From assembly GCF_947387515.1 (NCBI RefSeq), contig NZ_CANDOB010000005.1, forward strand, positions 83,600 through 147,599: a stretch of DNA of 64,000 bases, written 5' to 3'. Below the pieces are notes generated by a model. It saw only the letters and a list, made by a program, of their open reading frames with translations, ran no database searches and was not told the origin of the DNA. Positions 31,965 to 45,496 of this stretch are shown piece after piece. The translations under genes and the position numbers were made by a program. Position 1 is the first letter of the stretch, and each line of letters begins with the position of its first letter. This DNA comes from Alkalihalobacillus sp. CinArs1. GTDB lineage: Bacteria > Bacillota > Bacilli > Bacillales > Guptibacillaceae.

Positions 31965-33413
31965 TTACAGCTCTGGTTTAGCTTTATGATGATCAGTTGC
32001 TTGTTCGTAAGCATGAGCTACACGATAAACAGTTTTCTCATCAAAATGCTTTCCGATTATTTGTAATCCGACAGGTAGGCCATTAGACAATCCACAAGGT
32101 ACAGAGATAGCAGGTACGCCAGCTAAGTTAACCGGAATCGTCAGAATGTCGTTCGCATACATCGTTAGTGGGTTATCGATCTTCTCGCCCACTTTAAATG
32201 CAGGTGTCGGTGTTGTAGGTCCAATAATGACATCGTAGTCCTCAAACACTTTTTCAAAGTCGTTCTTGATCAGCGTACGAACCTTTTGCGCTTTTTTATA
32301 GTAAGCATCATAATAACCTGAACTTAGTGCAAACGTTCCAAGCATGATACGACGCTTCACTTCCTCACCGAAGCCTTCACTTCTTGTTTTCTTGTACACA
32401 TCAAGAAGGTTATCTGCTTCAGCACGTACGCCATATCTTACACCATCAAAACGAGCTAGGTTTGCTGATGCTTCAGAAGAAGAAAGTAGATAGTACGTTG
32501 CAACGGCATACTTTGAATGCGGTAAGGAAACTTCTTCCCATGTCGCACCAAGTTCTTCAAGCTTCTTCAATGCTGCAAGAACTTTGTTCTTCACATCTTC
32601 ATCTACACCTTCAGCAAGGTATTCCTTTGGAACCGCAATGCGCAGACCCTTCACGTCTCCAGTAAGACTTGTAAGATAATCAGGAACATCAACGTTCGCT
32701 GAAGTAGAGTCCATCTTGTCGTGCCCAGCAAGCGTCTGAAGAAGATATGCGTTGTCTTCTACAGTATTTGTGATCGGACCAATTTGGTCGAGAGATGATG
32801 CGAATGCGATCAATCCGAAACGAGAAACACGACCATATGTTGGTTTCAACCCAACTACACCGCAAAATGCTGCCGGCTGACGAATCGATCCACCGGTGTC
32901 AGAACCAAGTGAGAAGAATACTTCTCCAGCTGCTACAGATGCAGCAGAGCCACCGCTTGAGCCACCAGGTACATAGTCTGTATTCCATGGGTTACGGGTC
33001 GCATAGAAACCTGAATTCTCGTTTGAAGAACCCATCGCGAACTCATCCATATTTAATTTCCCAACTGTAACTGTTTCAGCTGCTTGCAAACGCTCAACTA
33101 CTGTTGCGTTATGTAATGGTTCAAAATTTCCTAATAGCTGACTCGCAGCTGTTGTACGAAGACCTTTCGTGACGATGTTATCCTTAACCCCGATCGGCAG
33201 TCCGAAAAGTAGACCCCTTGCATCTTCCGTTCCAAGCTTATCATCAAGGGATTTTGCAGCTTGCATAGCCCCTTCTTCGTTCAAGGTCATGAATGCTTTT
33301 ACTTTGTTTTCAACCGAGTTAATACGATCAAATGAACTTTGAACAAGTTCACTAACTGATAGTTCTTTCTTGTGTAGCAAGCTATGGAGCTCGCTTATGC
33401 TTTTATCAAACAT
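31965..33413 (-). CDS. gatA: Aspartyl/glutamyl-tRNA amidotransferase subunit A
   Basis: 482 residues of the amidase signature family. The catalytic lysine is in GVKDNI (K77), and the Ser-cisSer pair is in [12 protein letters not shown] and [12 protein letters not shown]. GatA hydrolyses glutamine to supply ammonia. It lies between gatC and gatB in the conserved order gatC-gatA-gatB, with 18 bases between gatC and gatA. Confidence 0.96.
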   Translation of the reverse strand: MFDKSISELHSLLHKKELSVSELVQSSFDRINSVENKVKAFMTLNEEGAMQAAKSLDDKLGTEDARGLLFGLPIGVKDNIVTKGLRTTAASQLLGNFEPLHNATVVERLQAAETVTVGKLNMDEFAMGSSNENSGFYATRNPWNTDYVPGGSSGGSAASVAAGEVFFSLGSDTGGSIRQPAAFCGVVGLKPTYGRVSRFGLIAFASSLDQIGPITNTVEDNAYLLQTLAGHDKMDSTSANVDVPDYLTSLTGDVKGLRIAVPKEYLAEGVDEDVKNKVLAALKKLEELGATWEEVSLPHSKYAVATYYLLSSSEASANLARFDGVRYGVRAEADNLLDVYKKTRSEGFGEEVKRRIMLGTFALSSGYYDAYYKKAQKVRTLIKNDFEKVFEDYDVIIGPTTPTPAFKVGEKIDNPLTMYANDILTIPVNLAGVPAISVPCGLSNGLPVGLQIIGKHFDEKTVYRVAHAYEQATDHHKAKPEL

Positions 33414-33431
33414 CGGTATCTCGTACCTCCC

Positions 33432-33722
33432 TTACTCTAAAATTGATGGAACCTTCACTTGTCCGTTTTCTTGATCTGGTGCATTTTTAAGTGCATCTTC
33501 ACGTGAAAGCCACGGCTGTACCTTGTCTTCACGAAGAACATTCTTCAGATCAAGAACGTGAGTAGTTGGTTCAACATTTTCTGTATCTAGTTCATTCAGC
33601 TGCTCTGCCATCGAAATGATGTCATCGAGCTGAGTTGTAAACTTTTCGACTTCTGATTCATCCATTTCAAGTCTCGCCAGGTTCGCAACATGCTTAACCT
33701 GTTCATTTGTAATTCTGGACAT
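33432..33722 (-). CDS. gatC: Aspartyl/glutamyl-tRNA amidotransferase subunit C
   Basis: 96 residues, the usual length. [56 protein letters not shown] is the full family signature. GatC wraps around GatA and stabilises the complex. The start at 33722 has GGAGGTG upstream; the longer frame to 33794 includes untranslated leader. A TTGACA hexamer at 33808-33813 (minus strand) and palindromic site copy 3 lie upstream. Confidence 0.95.
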   Translation of the reverse strand: MSRITNEQVKHVANLARLEMDESEVEKFTTQLDDIISMAEQLNELDTENVEPTTHVLDLKNVLREDKVQPWLSREDALKNAPDQENGQVKVPSILE

Positions 33723-33830
33723 CTCTTTCACCTCCGTAAAATTCGAACAACCTGCAATATATAGATGATACCAAAAACAGACTTCATTAAGCAACAGAAT
33801 GCCGTTTTGTCAATATTAAGCAGATTTTCA

Positions 33831-33845
33831 ATCAAACGTTTGTTT
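33831..33845. repeat. Palindromic site AACAAACGTTTGATT (minus strand), copy 3
   Basis: Core CAAACGTTTG at 33833-33842. It lies upstream of the gatC promoter region and downstream of the putP/opuE terminator. Confidence 0.45.
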
Positions 33846-33887
33846 AACACACCTTATATTGCCCTCACCGTTCGAAGTACTTGTATA

Positions 33888-33928
33888 AGAACAAAAAAAA
33901 AGACCCACTCCAATTGGAGTGAGTCTTA
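33888..33928 (-). terminator. Terminator of the proline symporter gene
   Basis: On the minus strand AGACTCACTCC and GGAGTGGGTCT pair around AATT and are followed by a run of nine T. Confidence 0.85.
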
Positions 33929-33937
33929 GTGTAACAA

Positions 33938-35401
33938 TTAAACTTGAGAAGATTTCGCTTCATCAAATTCTGCTTCAATTTCTTCTCCAGGTTCTTTACC
34001 AACATAGCTGAATACCAATACAGCGATCCAGCAAAGAATGAAACCTGGTACGATTTCGTAAAGGTCGAACAGACCACCTGAAAGTTGCTTCCAAATGATA
34101 ACTGTCGCAGCACCTACAAGGATACCTGCAAGTGCACCGTTACGAGTCATGCGTTTCCAGAACAAGCTTAGAATGATTACTGGTCCAAATGCAGCACCAA
34201 ATCCTGCCCAAGCGTAACTTACAAGACCAAGTACAGAGCTTTCTGGGTTATAAGCTAGAAGGATTGCTAGCAATGCGATTCCAAGTACAGCAATTCGACC
34301 TACCCATACAAGCTCAGTCTGGCTTGCATTCTTACGTAGAATCGCTTTATAGAAGTCCTCTGCAACAGCACTTGAAGATACAAGAAGCTGAGAGTCAATC
34401 GTACTCATGATTGCAGATAGGATTGCTGCAAGCAAGAATCCTGATACCCAAGGGTTAAATAGGATTTGAGTGAATTCAATAAATACTGTCTCAGAGTTCT
34501 CAAGGCCGCCTGAGAAGAATGCGATACCGATGAAACCTGTGAAGATCGCACCGAATAGAGAAACAACCATCCAAGTCATACCAACAAGGCGCGCTTTTGG
34601 AATTTCTTTTGATGATTTAACTGCCATAAAACGTGTGATGATATGAGGTTGTCCAAAGTATCCAAGTCCCCAAGCAAGAAGGGAAATGATACCCATGAAG
34701 CTCATGCCAGTGAAGATATCAAGGTAAGTTGTATCGATCTCACCAACTTGATTCACTGTTTCGCCCCAACCGCCCATTTCAAAGATCGCAACGATTGGTA
34801 CGACAACTAGAGCTAGGAACATCAAGATTCCTTGGAAGAAGTCCGTCCAGCTAACTGCTAAGAAACCGCCGAGGAACGTATAAGAAATAATTACGATTGC
34901 ACCGATCCACAAAGCACTTTCGTAGCTCATGCCAAACGAGCTTTCAAACAGGATTGCGCCCCCAACTAGACCTGAAGACGTATAGAATGTAAAGAATACA
35001 AGAATGACAATTGCTGAGATAACACGAAGAGCTTTTGATTTATCACGGAAACGATTTTCAAGATAATCTGGAACCGTAATGGAATCATTTGCTACCTCAG
35101 TGTAACGACGAAGACGTGTTGCAACGAATTGCCAGTTCAGGTAAGCTCCGACCGCGAGCCCAATCCCGATCCAAATCTGGCTCATACCACCTGCGTACAT
35201 TGCACCAGGCAGTCCGAGTAAGAGCCAACTACTCATATCTGATGCACCCGCACTAAGTGCTGCAACAGATCCACCTAATCTTCTTCCTCCAAGAACATAA
35301 TCTGATAAGTTGCTTGTTAGTCGGTAAGATATTAGACCGATTGCAAGCATTCCGACAAGATATACTATAAACGTGACTAACGTAGGCGTTTCAATACTCA
35401 T
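33938..35401 (-). CDS. Sodium/proline symporter (PutP/OpuE)
   Basis: 487 residues with about thirteen hydrophobic helices of the sodium:solute symporter family. PutP-type motifs are DYVLGGRRLGGSVAALSAGASDMSSWLLLGLPGAMYAGG (about residues 34-70), WGLGYFGQPHIITRFMA (about 238), and SAIMSTIDSQLLVSSSAVAEDFY (about 330). It imports proline with sodium, either as osmoprotectant (OpuE) or as carbon and nitrogen source (PutP). The position beside gatC matches B. subtilis opuE, but a proline-degradation gene (rocA) is the next gene upstream. A 34-codon gene ends 6 bases before the start codon, and the ribosome binding site lies inside it. Confidence 0.9.
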   Translation of the reverse strand: MSIETPTLVTFIVYLVGMLAIGLISYRLTSNLSDYVLGGRRLGGSVAALSAGASDMSSWLLLGLPGAMYAGGMSQIWIGIGLAVGAYLNWQFVATRLRRYTEVANDSITVPDYLENRFRDKSKALRVISAIVILVFFTFYTSSGLVGGAILFESSFGMSYESALWIGAIVIISYTFLGGFLAVSWTDFFQGILMFLALVVVPIVAIFEMGGWGETVNQVGEIDTTYLDIFTGMSFMGIISLLAWGLGYFGQPHIITRFMAVKSSKEIPKARLVGMTWMVVSLFGAIFTGFIGIAFFSGGLENSETVFIEFTQILFNPWVSGFLLAAILSAIMSTIDSQLLVSSSAVAEDFYKAILRKNASQTELVWVGRIAVLGIALLAILLAYNPESSVLGLVSYAWAGFGAAFGPVIILSLFWKRMTRNGALAGILVGAATVIIWKQLSGGLFDLYEIVPGFILCWIAVLVFSYVGKEPGEEIEAEFDEAKSSQV

Positions 35402-35407
35402 CTAGTA

Positions 35408-35512
35408 CTATTCTCTCCTTTCGGTAAAAAATGTAATTATGGATAGTATGACTAATAAAGGCATCGGTATAAGCAGCCAAAACCAAGTTGCTGTTGTTAA
35501 GGTGTATTCCAC
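35408..35512 (-). CDS. Small membrane protein upstream of the proline symporter (34 aa, symporter small accessory protein-like)
   Basis: On the minus strand AAAGGAGGTG stands 4 bases before a GTG start. The 34-residue product begins MEYTLTTATWFWLLIPMP, continues with one strongly hydrophobic helix, and ends in FFTERRE, so it is a single-pass membrane peptide with a charged tail. The stop codon is 6 bases before the symporter ATG, and the symporter ribosome binding site AAAGGAG is inside this gene, so the two are coupled. Very small membrane proteins encoded directly before sodium:solute symporters are known in Bacillales and annotated as symporter small accessory proteins. I assign it by position, size and topology. 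Confidence 0.75.
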   Translation of the reverse strand: MEYTLTTATWFWLLIPMPLLVILSIITFFTERRE

Positions 35513-35609
35513 ACTTTCACCTCCTTTAAGTCATTATTCACAGGTATGCATTTTCCTGAGAATTAAAATTTTCATTATAGACCATAAGTCCTTTTACAAA
35601 CCAATGATT

Positions 35610-35638
35610 ACTATATCATAAAATATTTTTCAGAACAA
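35610..35638 (-). promoter_or_regulatory. Promoter of the small protein/proline symporter operon
   Basis: On the minus strand TTGTTC (35633-35638) and TATAGT (35610-35615) are separated by 17 bases. Transcription would start near 35603. The rest of 35513-35907 is very AT-rich, and I see no gene in it. Confidence 0.6.
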
Positions 35639-35899
35639 TTAAAATCTTATATCATAAACTTTTTTATGAATAATTATTCACCAATATCCTTCCATACACT
35701 GCCATATTGAACGATCTAGAATAAGTATTCAATGAAATTAATTAAAATTAATTAAGAAATATGTAATGATAAGACACACTCTAGTAACATTTACCCACCA
35801 AATTGACATGTTAATCTTGATTCTGAAATATTCTTTAGTGATTTTGGCATTTTTATAATATCCCGTTTTAATTCATTACATGCAAAACGTTAAAACAAA

Positions 35900-35936
35900 A
35901 AAAAGAAAAGCACTCTCGAACGTTGCGAGAGTGCTT
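35900..35936 (-). terminator. Terminator of rocA
   Basis: On the minus strand AAGCACTCTCG and CGAGAGTGCTT pair around CAACGTT and are followed by a T-rich tract. Confidence 0.85.
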
Positions 35937-35953
35937 ATTCAGTCTCATTTATT

Positions 35954-37501
35954 CTAGTACATTTCAGAAATTGTTTTCGCCTGCATATGAAGGATCAAGT
36001 AATCAGGGCCACCCGCTTTGGAGTCAGTACCTGACATTTTGAACCCACCGAATGGATGGTATCCAACGATTGCGCCAGTACAATTTCGGTTGAAGTAAAG
36101 GTTACCTACATGGAAATCTTCCTTCGCGCGCTCGATGTGCTCACGGTTGTTTGTAATAACAGCACCCGTAAGTCCATATTCAGTGTTATTGGCGATTTCA
36201 AGAGCGTTATCAAAGTCTGTTGCTTTCGTTAAGCAGACAACTGGCCCAAAGATCTCTTCTTGTTGCATTCGAGATTCAGGGTGTAAGTCAGCAAATACTG
36301 TCGGTTGAATGAAGAACCCTTTCGAGTCATCTCCAGTACCACCAGCAACGAGACGGCCTTCTTCTTTACCGATCTCGATGTAGCTCATGATCTTGTCATA
36401 AGCACCTTGATCGATCACTGGTCCCATATACACATCAGGCTTTTTCGTTTCGCCGACAGAAAGCTCATTTGTAAGCTTCACGACGCGATCGAGTACTTCG
36501 TCATATACATCCTGATGGATAACGGCACGGGAGCCAGCTGAACATTTTTGTCCAGAGAATCCGAATGCTGAAACAACGATCGCTTCAGCAGCAAGTTCAA
36601 GATCAGCAGTATCGTCAACGACTACCGTATCCTTACCACCCATCTCAGCGATTACTTTCTTCAAGTGCTTTTGACCAGGCTGAACCTTTGCAGCACGCTC
36701 ATAAATGCGTGTACCGACTTCAAGCGATCCAGTAAATGAAATCAAAGCAGTCTTAGGGTGATCTACAAGATAGTCACCTACTTCTTTACCGCTTCCTGGT
36801 ACAAAGTTAAGTACACCTTTAGGTAGTCCTGCTTCTTCAAGCACTTCTACGAATTTAGCAGCGATTACTGGTGTCGCACTTGCAGGCTTCAGTAGAACGG
36901 TGTTACCCGTTACGAGTGGAGCTACTGCTGTTCCAGCCATAATCGCAAACGCAAAGTTCCAAGGTGGGATAACGACAGACACACCAGCCGGAGTATAAAC
37001 ATAGCGGTTATGTTCATTCGGGCGACTGTTTATTGGTTTCCCTTCGCCAAGATCAATCATCTGGCGCGCATAGTATTCCATGAAGTCGATCGCTTCAGCT
37101 GTATCAGCATCTGCTTCCTTCCATGGCTTACCTGCTTCTTTTACTAGATACGCCGAAAATTCATGCTTACGACGGCGTACGATCGCTGCAGCACGGAATA
37201 GTAAATCCGCACGGGCACGAGCGGACCATTTTCTCCAGCCTTCAAGAGCTTTGTCAGCAGCTTGAATCGCTTTTTCCGCGATATCTTGATTCGCTTTAGA
37301 AACTCTACCTACGACTTCTTCCTTGTTCGCAGGGTTAATAGAAACGATCTTGTCTTCGGTGCTAATTCTCTCACCGTCTACGAGAAGATCGTAATCTTTT
37401 CCAAGTTCGCCTTCAACTTGCTTAAGCGCTGCCTCGAACGCTTTACGGTTCTCATCTACCGTAAAGTCTGTAAATGGCTCATGTTTGTAAGGTACTACCA
37501 T
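35954..37501 (-). CDS. rocA: L-glutamate gamma-semialdehyde (1-pyrroline-5-carboxylate) dehydrogenase
   Basis: 515 residues, the typical length of the RocA/PruA group. Motifs are [12 protein letters not shown] (about residue 178), [30 protein letters not shown] with the general base glutamate (about 288), and the catalytic cysteine in [13 protein letters not shown] (about 322). It oxidises glutamate semialdehyde to glutamate with NAD+ in proline and arginine breakdown. No proline dehydrogenase gene is in the window. A near-perfect cre site lies between the gene and its upstream region, suggesting repression by CcpA. Confidence 0.94.
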   Translation of the reverse strand: MVVPYKHEPFTDFTVDENRKAFEAALKQVEGELGKDYDLLVDGERISTEDKIVSINPANKEEVVGRVSKANQDIAEKAIQAADKALEGWRKWSARARADLLFRAAAIVRRRKHEFSAYLVKEAGKPWKEADADTAEAIDFMEYYARQMIDLGEGKPINSRPNEHNRYVYTPAGVSVVIPPWNFAFAIMAGTAVAPLVTGNTVLLKPASATPVIAAKFVEVLEEAGLPKGVLNFVPGSGKEVGDYLVDHPKTALISFTGSLEVGTRIYERAAKVQPGQKHLKKVIAEMGGKDTVVVDDTADLELAAEAIVVSAFGFSGQKCSAGSRAVIHQDVYDEVLDRVVKLTNELSVGETKKPDVYMGPVIDQGAYDKIMSYIEIGKEEGRLVAGGTGDDSKGFFIQPTVFADLHPESRMQQEEIFGPVVCLTKATDFDNALEIANNTEYGLTGAVITNNREHIERAKEDFHVGNLYFNRNCTGAIVGYHPFGGFKMSGTDSKAGGPDYLILHMQAKTISEMY

Positions 37502-37523
37502 GTAAATCCAGCCTCCTTGTCGA

Positions 37524-37537
37524 TTAAAACGTTTTCA
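37524..37537. promoter_or_regulatory. CcpA cre site upstream of rocA
   Basis: TTAAAACGTTTTCA fits the cre consensus TGWAANCGNTNWCA at 13 of 14 positions. It lies 23 bp upstream of the rocA start codon, where bound CcpA would block transcription. Confidence 0.65.
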
Positions 37538-37695
37538 CATCTACCATTCTATCATGTGATAACACAATTCTTCAAACAAAGAAAATATTGCCACAATTTT
37601 TGATAGAATCGCATGTTTTTTTATTGCTATATATTGGGTGTATCCTGAATTGCTTTCTACTAAACCCCTGATTTTCATCCTATTTATTTAGTCGT

Positions 37696-37716
37696 AAATC
37701 GAAAAGATTACTATTT
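37696..37716. promoter_or_regulatory. Zur-like box overlapping the znuA-type promoter
   Basis: AAATCGAAAAGATTACTATTT fits the Bacillus Zur consensus AAATCGTAATNATTACGATTT at 17 of 20 defined positions. It overlaps the -35 box of the zinc-binding lipoprotein gene. Confidence 0.6.
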
Positions 37717-37742
37717 GCAAGTGGACTAAATTCCTATATAAT
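37715..37742 (+). promoter_or_regulatory. Promoter of the zinc-binding lipoprotein gene
   Basis: TTGCAA (37715-37720), 16 bases, TATAAT (37737-37742). Start near 37749, about 33 bases before the start codon. Confidence 0.65.
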
Positions 37743-37781
37743 GAACTACAGTAAACAGTAAAAGGTAAAAAGGAGTTTATT

Positions 37782-38777
37782 ATGAAAAGATACGTTTCGG
37801 TAGCGTTCCTGCTATCTATATTTACGTTTCTGTTAGTTGGCTGTGCTTCAGGTGACGATAACGAGACTACATCAGAAGGCAAGCTTACGATCTATACAAC
37901 GTTATACCCAACTGAATACTTCGCTGAGCGAATCGGTGGCGATGCAGTAGAAGCTGAGTCGATCCTCCCTCCAGGGAGCGATGCACATAGTTTCGATCCA
38001 ACTACTAGAACGATGACTGAGCTTGCAGAATCTGACCTCTTTATCTTTAATGGTGCAGGTTTAGAAGGTTTTGCTGATACTGCAAAAGATATTTTAGACA
38101 AAGAAGGCGTTACGACTCTTGAAGCTTCAAAAGGTATTGACCTCGCTGAAACGGAAGAAGGTCACGAAGAGCATGCCGACCATGAAGATGAACACGAGGA
38201 CCACGATAGTCATGATGAAGGAAATGAAGAGCACCACGATCATGACCATGGTAATGTAGATCCTCATGTATGGATCGATCCTATTTTTGCAATAGAGCAA
38301 GCTAGAAACATCAAAGAAGCTCTTATCGAGTTAAAACCAGACCAAGAAGAAGCATTTGAAGCGAACTTTACTGAGCTTGAAAATGACTTACTCGAGCTGG
38401 ATGAATCGTTTAAAACGCTGGTAAGCAATGCCGATAAAAAAGAATTTCTCATTTCCCATGATGCTTATGGGTATTGGGAAAAACGCTACGGGCTAGAACA
38501 ATTGAGCGTTACAGGTCTTTCTCCATCACAGGAACCTACTCAACAGCAGTTGGAGGAAATCATTGAGACCGCGAAACAGTTTAACTTGCAATATATGATT
38601 TTCGAGCAAAACGTTACCCCTAAGCCTGCAAAAACGGTACAGAAAGAACTAGGACTAGAAACACTTCGCATCCATAACCTATCTGTACTCTCGGAAGATG
38701 ATATCAAGAATGAAGAAACTTACCTTTCTCTCATGAAGAAGAATATTGAAACACTAGAGAAAGCACTGAGCGAATAA
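37782..38777 (+). CDS. Zinc ABC transporter substrate-binding lipoprotein (ZnuA/AdcA-like)
   Basis: 331 residues. Lipobox LLVGC places the lipid-bearing cysteine at residue 21. The cluster A-I fold has IYTTLYPTEYFAERIGGDAVEAESILPPGSDAHSFDPTTRTMTELAESDLFIFNGAGLE, in which the histidine of DAHSFDP is a metal ligand. A long His/Asp/Glu-rich loop (about residues 124-160) is typical of zinc-specific members; further ligands are in DPHVWIDP and ISHDAYGYW. It would capture zinc outside the cell. No permease or ATPase gene is adjacent, so it must use one encoded elsewhere. A Zur-like box covers the promoter. Confidence 0.9.
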   Translation: MKRYVSVAFLLSIFTFLLVGCASGDDNETTSEGKLTIYTTLYPTEYFAERIGGDAVEAESILPPGSDAHSFDPTTRTMTELAESDLFIFNGAGLEGFADTAKDILDKEGVTTLEASKGIDLAETEEGHEEHADHEDEHEDHDSHDEGNEEHHDHDHGNVDPHVWIDPIFAIEQARNIKEALIELKPDQEEAFEANFTELENDLLELDESFKTLVSNADKKEFLISHDAYGYWEKRYGLEQLSVTGLSPSQEPTQQQLEEIIETAKQFNLQYMIFEQNVTPKPAKTVQKELGLETLRIHNLSVLSEDDIKNEETYLSLMKKNIETLEKALSE

Positions 38778-38781
38778 CACG

Positions 38782-38816
38782 AAAAGGCTTCTACGGAAAT
38801 TCCGTAGAAGCCTTTT
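38782..38816. terminator. Bidirectional terminator between the zinc-binding protein and camS
   Basis: AAAAGGCTTCTACGGAA and TTCCGTAGAAGCCTTTTT form a near-perfect inverted repeat with A and T tracts on either side. Confidence 0.88.
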
Positions 38817-38819
38817 TCA

Positions 38820-40028
38820 TTAGCTGTAGATATGAACGAACGGTTCTTCTTGATTCGGGTCTTTTACGATGATACTCTCCGGCTTTCCATTACTCGTGAT
38901 GTAAATCGATACCGGTAAATTCTGCTGGAACGTATCGTTTCGCTTTTTGACAAGCCCAGTAACAAACTGAGTAAATGAAATTACTTCAGCTTTACTATAA
39001 AACTGAATAGGAATTTCCACCTTCAACTGTCGAAGTTCATCCTGCTTGTAAAAGCCAGCACCGATAACTCCTACAAAGTTAGGAAAGAAATCCTGAACTT
39101 CACGAGTAAAGTCTGCAAACTTTTCAGCATCAGCTGGAAACTCATTCTCTGCTTTATCAGATGGAAATGCCACATATTCCTCGTTTAAATCTTTCCAAGA
39201 ACCTGCACTCGCCTTTCCTTCTTCAACAATTGTCGAAGCAACAAAGTTTCCAGGAACGACCGATTGTCTCGGCTCTTCGATAAAGAGCGTAAACATAACA
39301 GGAACATCATGTTCTTCACGGATTTTCTTTATGATCGGCTTGATCGCTTCCTTACCCTGCTGAATAACTTTTTCACGATTTAATTTAACGTTGCCAGTGT
39401 ATTTCAACCCTTCTTCATCTAACACGGAATAGGGATACTCAGAATATAAGGATAAGGCAATCGAAATACCGCCTAGTTGGAGTTCATCATCTTTGTTTTG
39501 AACATAGTAGTCTTGTTCATGAATAAAGGAAAGGAATTTAGGATTGTTTTTCTCCGCCTCGATGACTTTCTCGTGTTGGCTAGGATCATCCTCTACTCCT
39601 AGAGCAGGGTTAAGTCCCTCACTGTCTCCCTTTTTTCGATACAACCAATTGTGAATCTGCTCAGAGTCAAATAGCTGACCTTCTTTAAAAAAGTACTTCT
39701 CTGGATCAAAATGTTCTTGGGAAAGACGGATCAGGCCCATCTCAAGAGAATCCACATCGAGTCTGTTATCCACTCCAGCTGTAATAAGCCCTCTTACTTC
39801 TGACGCATCTAAAGAGTTCTTATCTCCCTTTTTCTCAAGTACGGAACGGTAATACTTTTCAGATGTTTTAATATCTTCACTGACGATCATTTCTTCACTT
39901 TCTTCATCCTTAGAATTAGGCACTTCCACTGTGTCATTCTGCTCGTCCTTCATGAAACTAGGAACACAGCCTGATAAAACCAGCGAAAGAGCCATCATAC
40001 TACCGATGATCGCTCGCATCTTTCGCAT
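38820..40028 (-). CDS. camS: CamS family sex-pheromone-type lipoprotein (YerH)
   Basis: 402 residues. Lipobox LVLSGC gives the lipidated cysteine at residue 21. The mature protein contains the CamS domain (GLITAGVDNRLDVDSLEMGLIRLSQEHFDPEKYFFKEGQ and further to the C-terminus). In staphylococci and enterococci the signal peptide of CamS is processed into a peptide pheromone; in bacilli the role is unknown. It is the last gene of the pcrB-pcrA-ligA-camS operon, 13 bases after ligA, as in B. subtilis (yerH). Confidence 0.9.
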   Translation of the reverse strand: MRKMRAIIGSMMALSLVLSGCVPSFMKDEQNDTVEVPNSKDEESEEMIVSEDIKTSEKYYRSVLEKKGDKNSLDASEVRGLITAGVDNRLDVDSLEMGLIRLSQEHFDPEKYFFKEGQLFDSEQIHNWLYRKKGDSEGLNPALGVEDDPSQHEKVIEAEKNNPKFLSFIHEQDYYVQNKDDELQLGGISIALSLYSEYPYSVLDEEGLKYTGNVKLNREKVIQQGKEAIKPIIKKIREEHDVPVMFTLFIEEPRQSVVPGNFVASTIVEEGKASAGSWKDLNEEYVAFPSDKAENEFPADAEKFADFTREVQDFFPNFVGVIGAGFYKQDELRQLKVEIPIQFYSKAEVISFTQFVTGLVKKRNDTFQQNLPVSIYITSNGKPESIIVKDPNQEEPFVHIYS

Positions 40029-40041
40029 TAATTCCCTCTCC

Positions 40042-44294
<4,253 letters not shown>

Positions 44295-44355
44295 GTTCCG
44301 CACCCCTTACAAACATATGTTCTAATTCCTATTTTACCCGACCAATAGGAGAGAA

Positions 44356-45045
44356 TCAATTTCCTTTAACAGCAGCTACTGTTTTCAATGCCTTCTTCAC
44401 ATCGTCATATATACTATTCCCAACAATCACCGTATCAGCATGAGCAGCCATCTCTTTAGCTTTCTCAGGAGAATCGATCCCGCCTCCATAGAAAAGCTGT
44501 GTGTCATTTAGCACATCACTCACTTTTTCAACAAGTTCAACGTCACCGTAAGTGCCGCTGTACTCCACGTAAAAAATCGGCAGCTTAAACATCTTCTCTG
44601 CCATCCGAGCATATGCCAGAACATCATCAGTAGCAAGGTCCGTTTCAGCAGACGTTAATGCAGCCACCTTCGAATCACCGTTAAGGATGCAATAGCCCTC
44701 CATAACGATTTCATCCCAATTCATGACCTCACCAAATTCTTTCACTGCTTCATGATGCAATCCAGTGACCCATCGACTGTCCTTTGTGTTCATCACGGTC
44801 GGAATGAAATAAAAATCGAATCCCGGCGTAACCGCTTCTACTGAAGACACCTCAAGCGCACAAGGCACAGCATATCGACGAATTCTCGCAAGCAGATCAA
44901 GCGTAAGGTCTAACGTCACACCATCAGACCCGCCAACGATCACCGCATCCGTACCCGACTCACAAATCAACTCCAGATCATGATCTTCAATCACCTTATT
45001 AGGATCAAGCTTAAACACATGCTTCCAACTACTATAATCAAACAT
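44356..45045 (-). CDS. pcrB: Heptaprenylglyceryl phosphate synthase PcrB
   Basis: 229 residues of the geranylgeranylglyceryl phosphate synthase family (TIM barrel). The N-terminal [11 protein letters not shown], the phosphate-binding [10 protein letters not shown] and [15 protein letters not shown], and VGNSIYDD are visible. Bacillus PcrB joins heptaprenyl diphosphate to glycerol-1-phosphate to make an archaeal-type ether lipid. The start at 45045 has AGGAGGAG upstream; the longer frame to 45072 includes the ribosome binding site. It is the first gene of the pcrB-pcrA-ligA-camS operon and follows array 2 of the 120-bp repeats. Confidence 0.93.
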   Translation of the reverse strand: MFDYSSWKHVFKLDPNKVIEDHDLELICESGTDAVIVGGSDGVTLDLTLDLLARIRRYAVPCALEVSSVEAVTPGFDFYFIPTVMNTKDSRWVTGLHHEAVKEFGEVMNWDEIVMEGYCILNGDSKVAALTSAETDLATDDVLAYARMAEKMFKLPIFYVEYSGTYGDVELVEKVSDVLNDTQLFYGGGIDSPEKAKEMAAHADTVIVGNSIYDDVKKALKTVAAVKGN

Positions 45046-45098
45046 CAAACCGCTCCTCCTACTTTTCCTCATAAGTTGGATTATATCAGAGGAACACC

Positions 45099-45410
45099 GA
45101 AAAGCGGAAGTGGGCGCTTAGGTCCGACAAACGCTGGAGCCTTATCAAATGAACACGTTTTTTGTGTTCAATTGATAAGGGGAAGCGATCGAGGACCTGG
45201 CCACTGCAGCTAGACATACGAAAAGCGGAAGTGGGCGGTTAGGCTCGACAAGCGCTGGAGCCTTTCAAATTGAACACGCTTTTTGTGTTCAGGTTGAAAG
45301 ATGAAGCGATCGAGAGCCTGCCCACTGCAGTTAGACACTCGAAAAGCGGAAGTGGGCCCGTTTAAATCCGCAGGGCGTTGGAGCTCTTGGGAGTGAGACG
45401 ATTTATGTCT
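45099..45410. repeat. Array 2 of structured approximately 120-bp repeats (two full units and one truncated unit)
   Basis: Units start with GAAAAGCGGA at 45099, 45220 and 45341. They have the same architecture as array 1 but a separate set of arm sequences (for example AGGCTC with GAGCCT in the second unit). The third unit is truncated and runs out near 45410, 50 bases from the yerC terminator. The array lies between yerC and pcrB, downstream of a terminator and upstream of the next minus-strand gene, exactly as array 1 does. Confidence 0.85.
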
Positions 45411-45449
45411 GAATTGCATCACATCCACACCCCATTCATGCTCTCCCCC

Positions 45450-45482
45450 AAAAACAAAAAAATGAGCCGTAAACCGGCCCAT
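45450..45482 (-). terminator. Terminator of the yerA-yerB-yerC group
   Basis: On the minus strand ATGGGCCG and CGGCTCAT pair around GTTTA, followed by seven T. It lies 14 bases after the yerC stop. Confidence 0.82.
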
Positions 45483-45496
45483 CTTTCATAGATCAA

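Noticed and set aside
45210..45482. 90-codon minus-strand frame downstream of yerC
   Set aside because: It runs through repeat array 2 and the yerC terminator, without a ribosome binding site.
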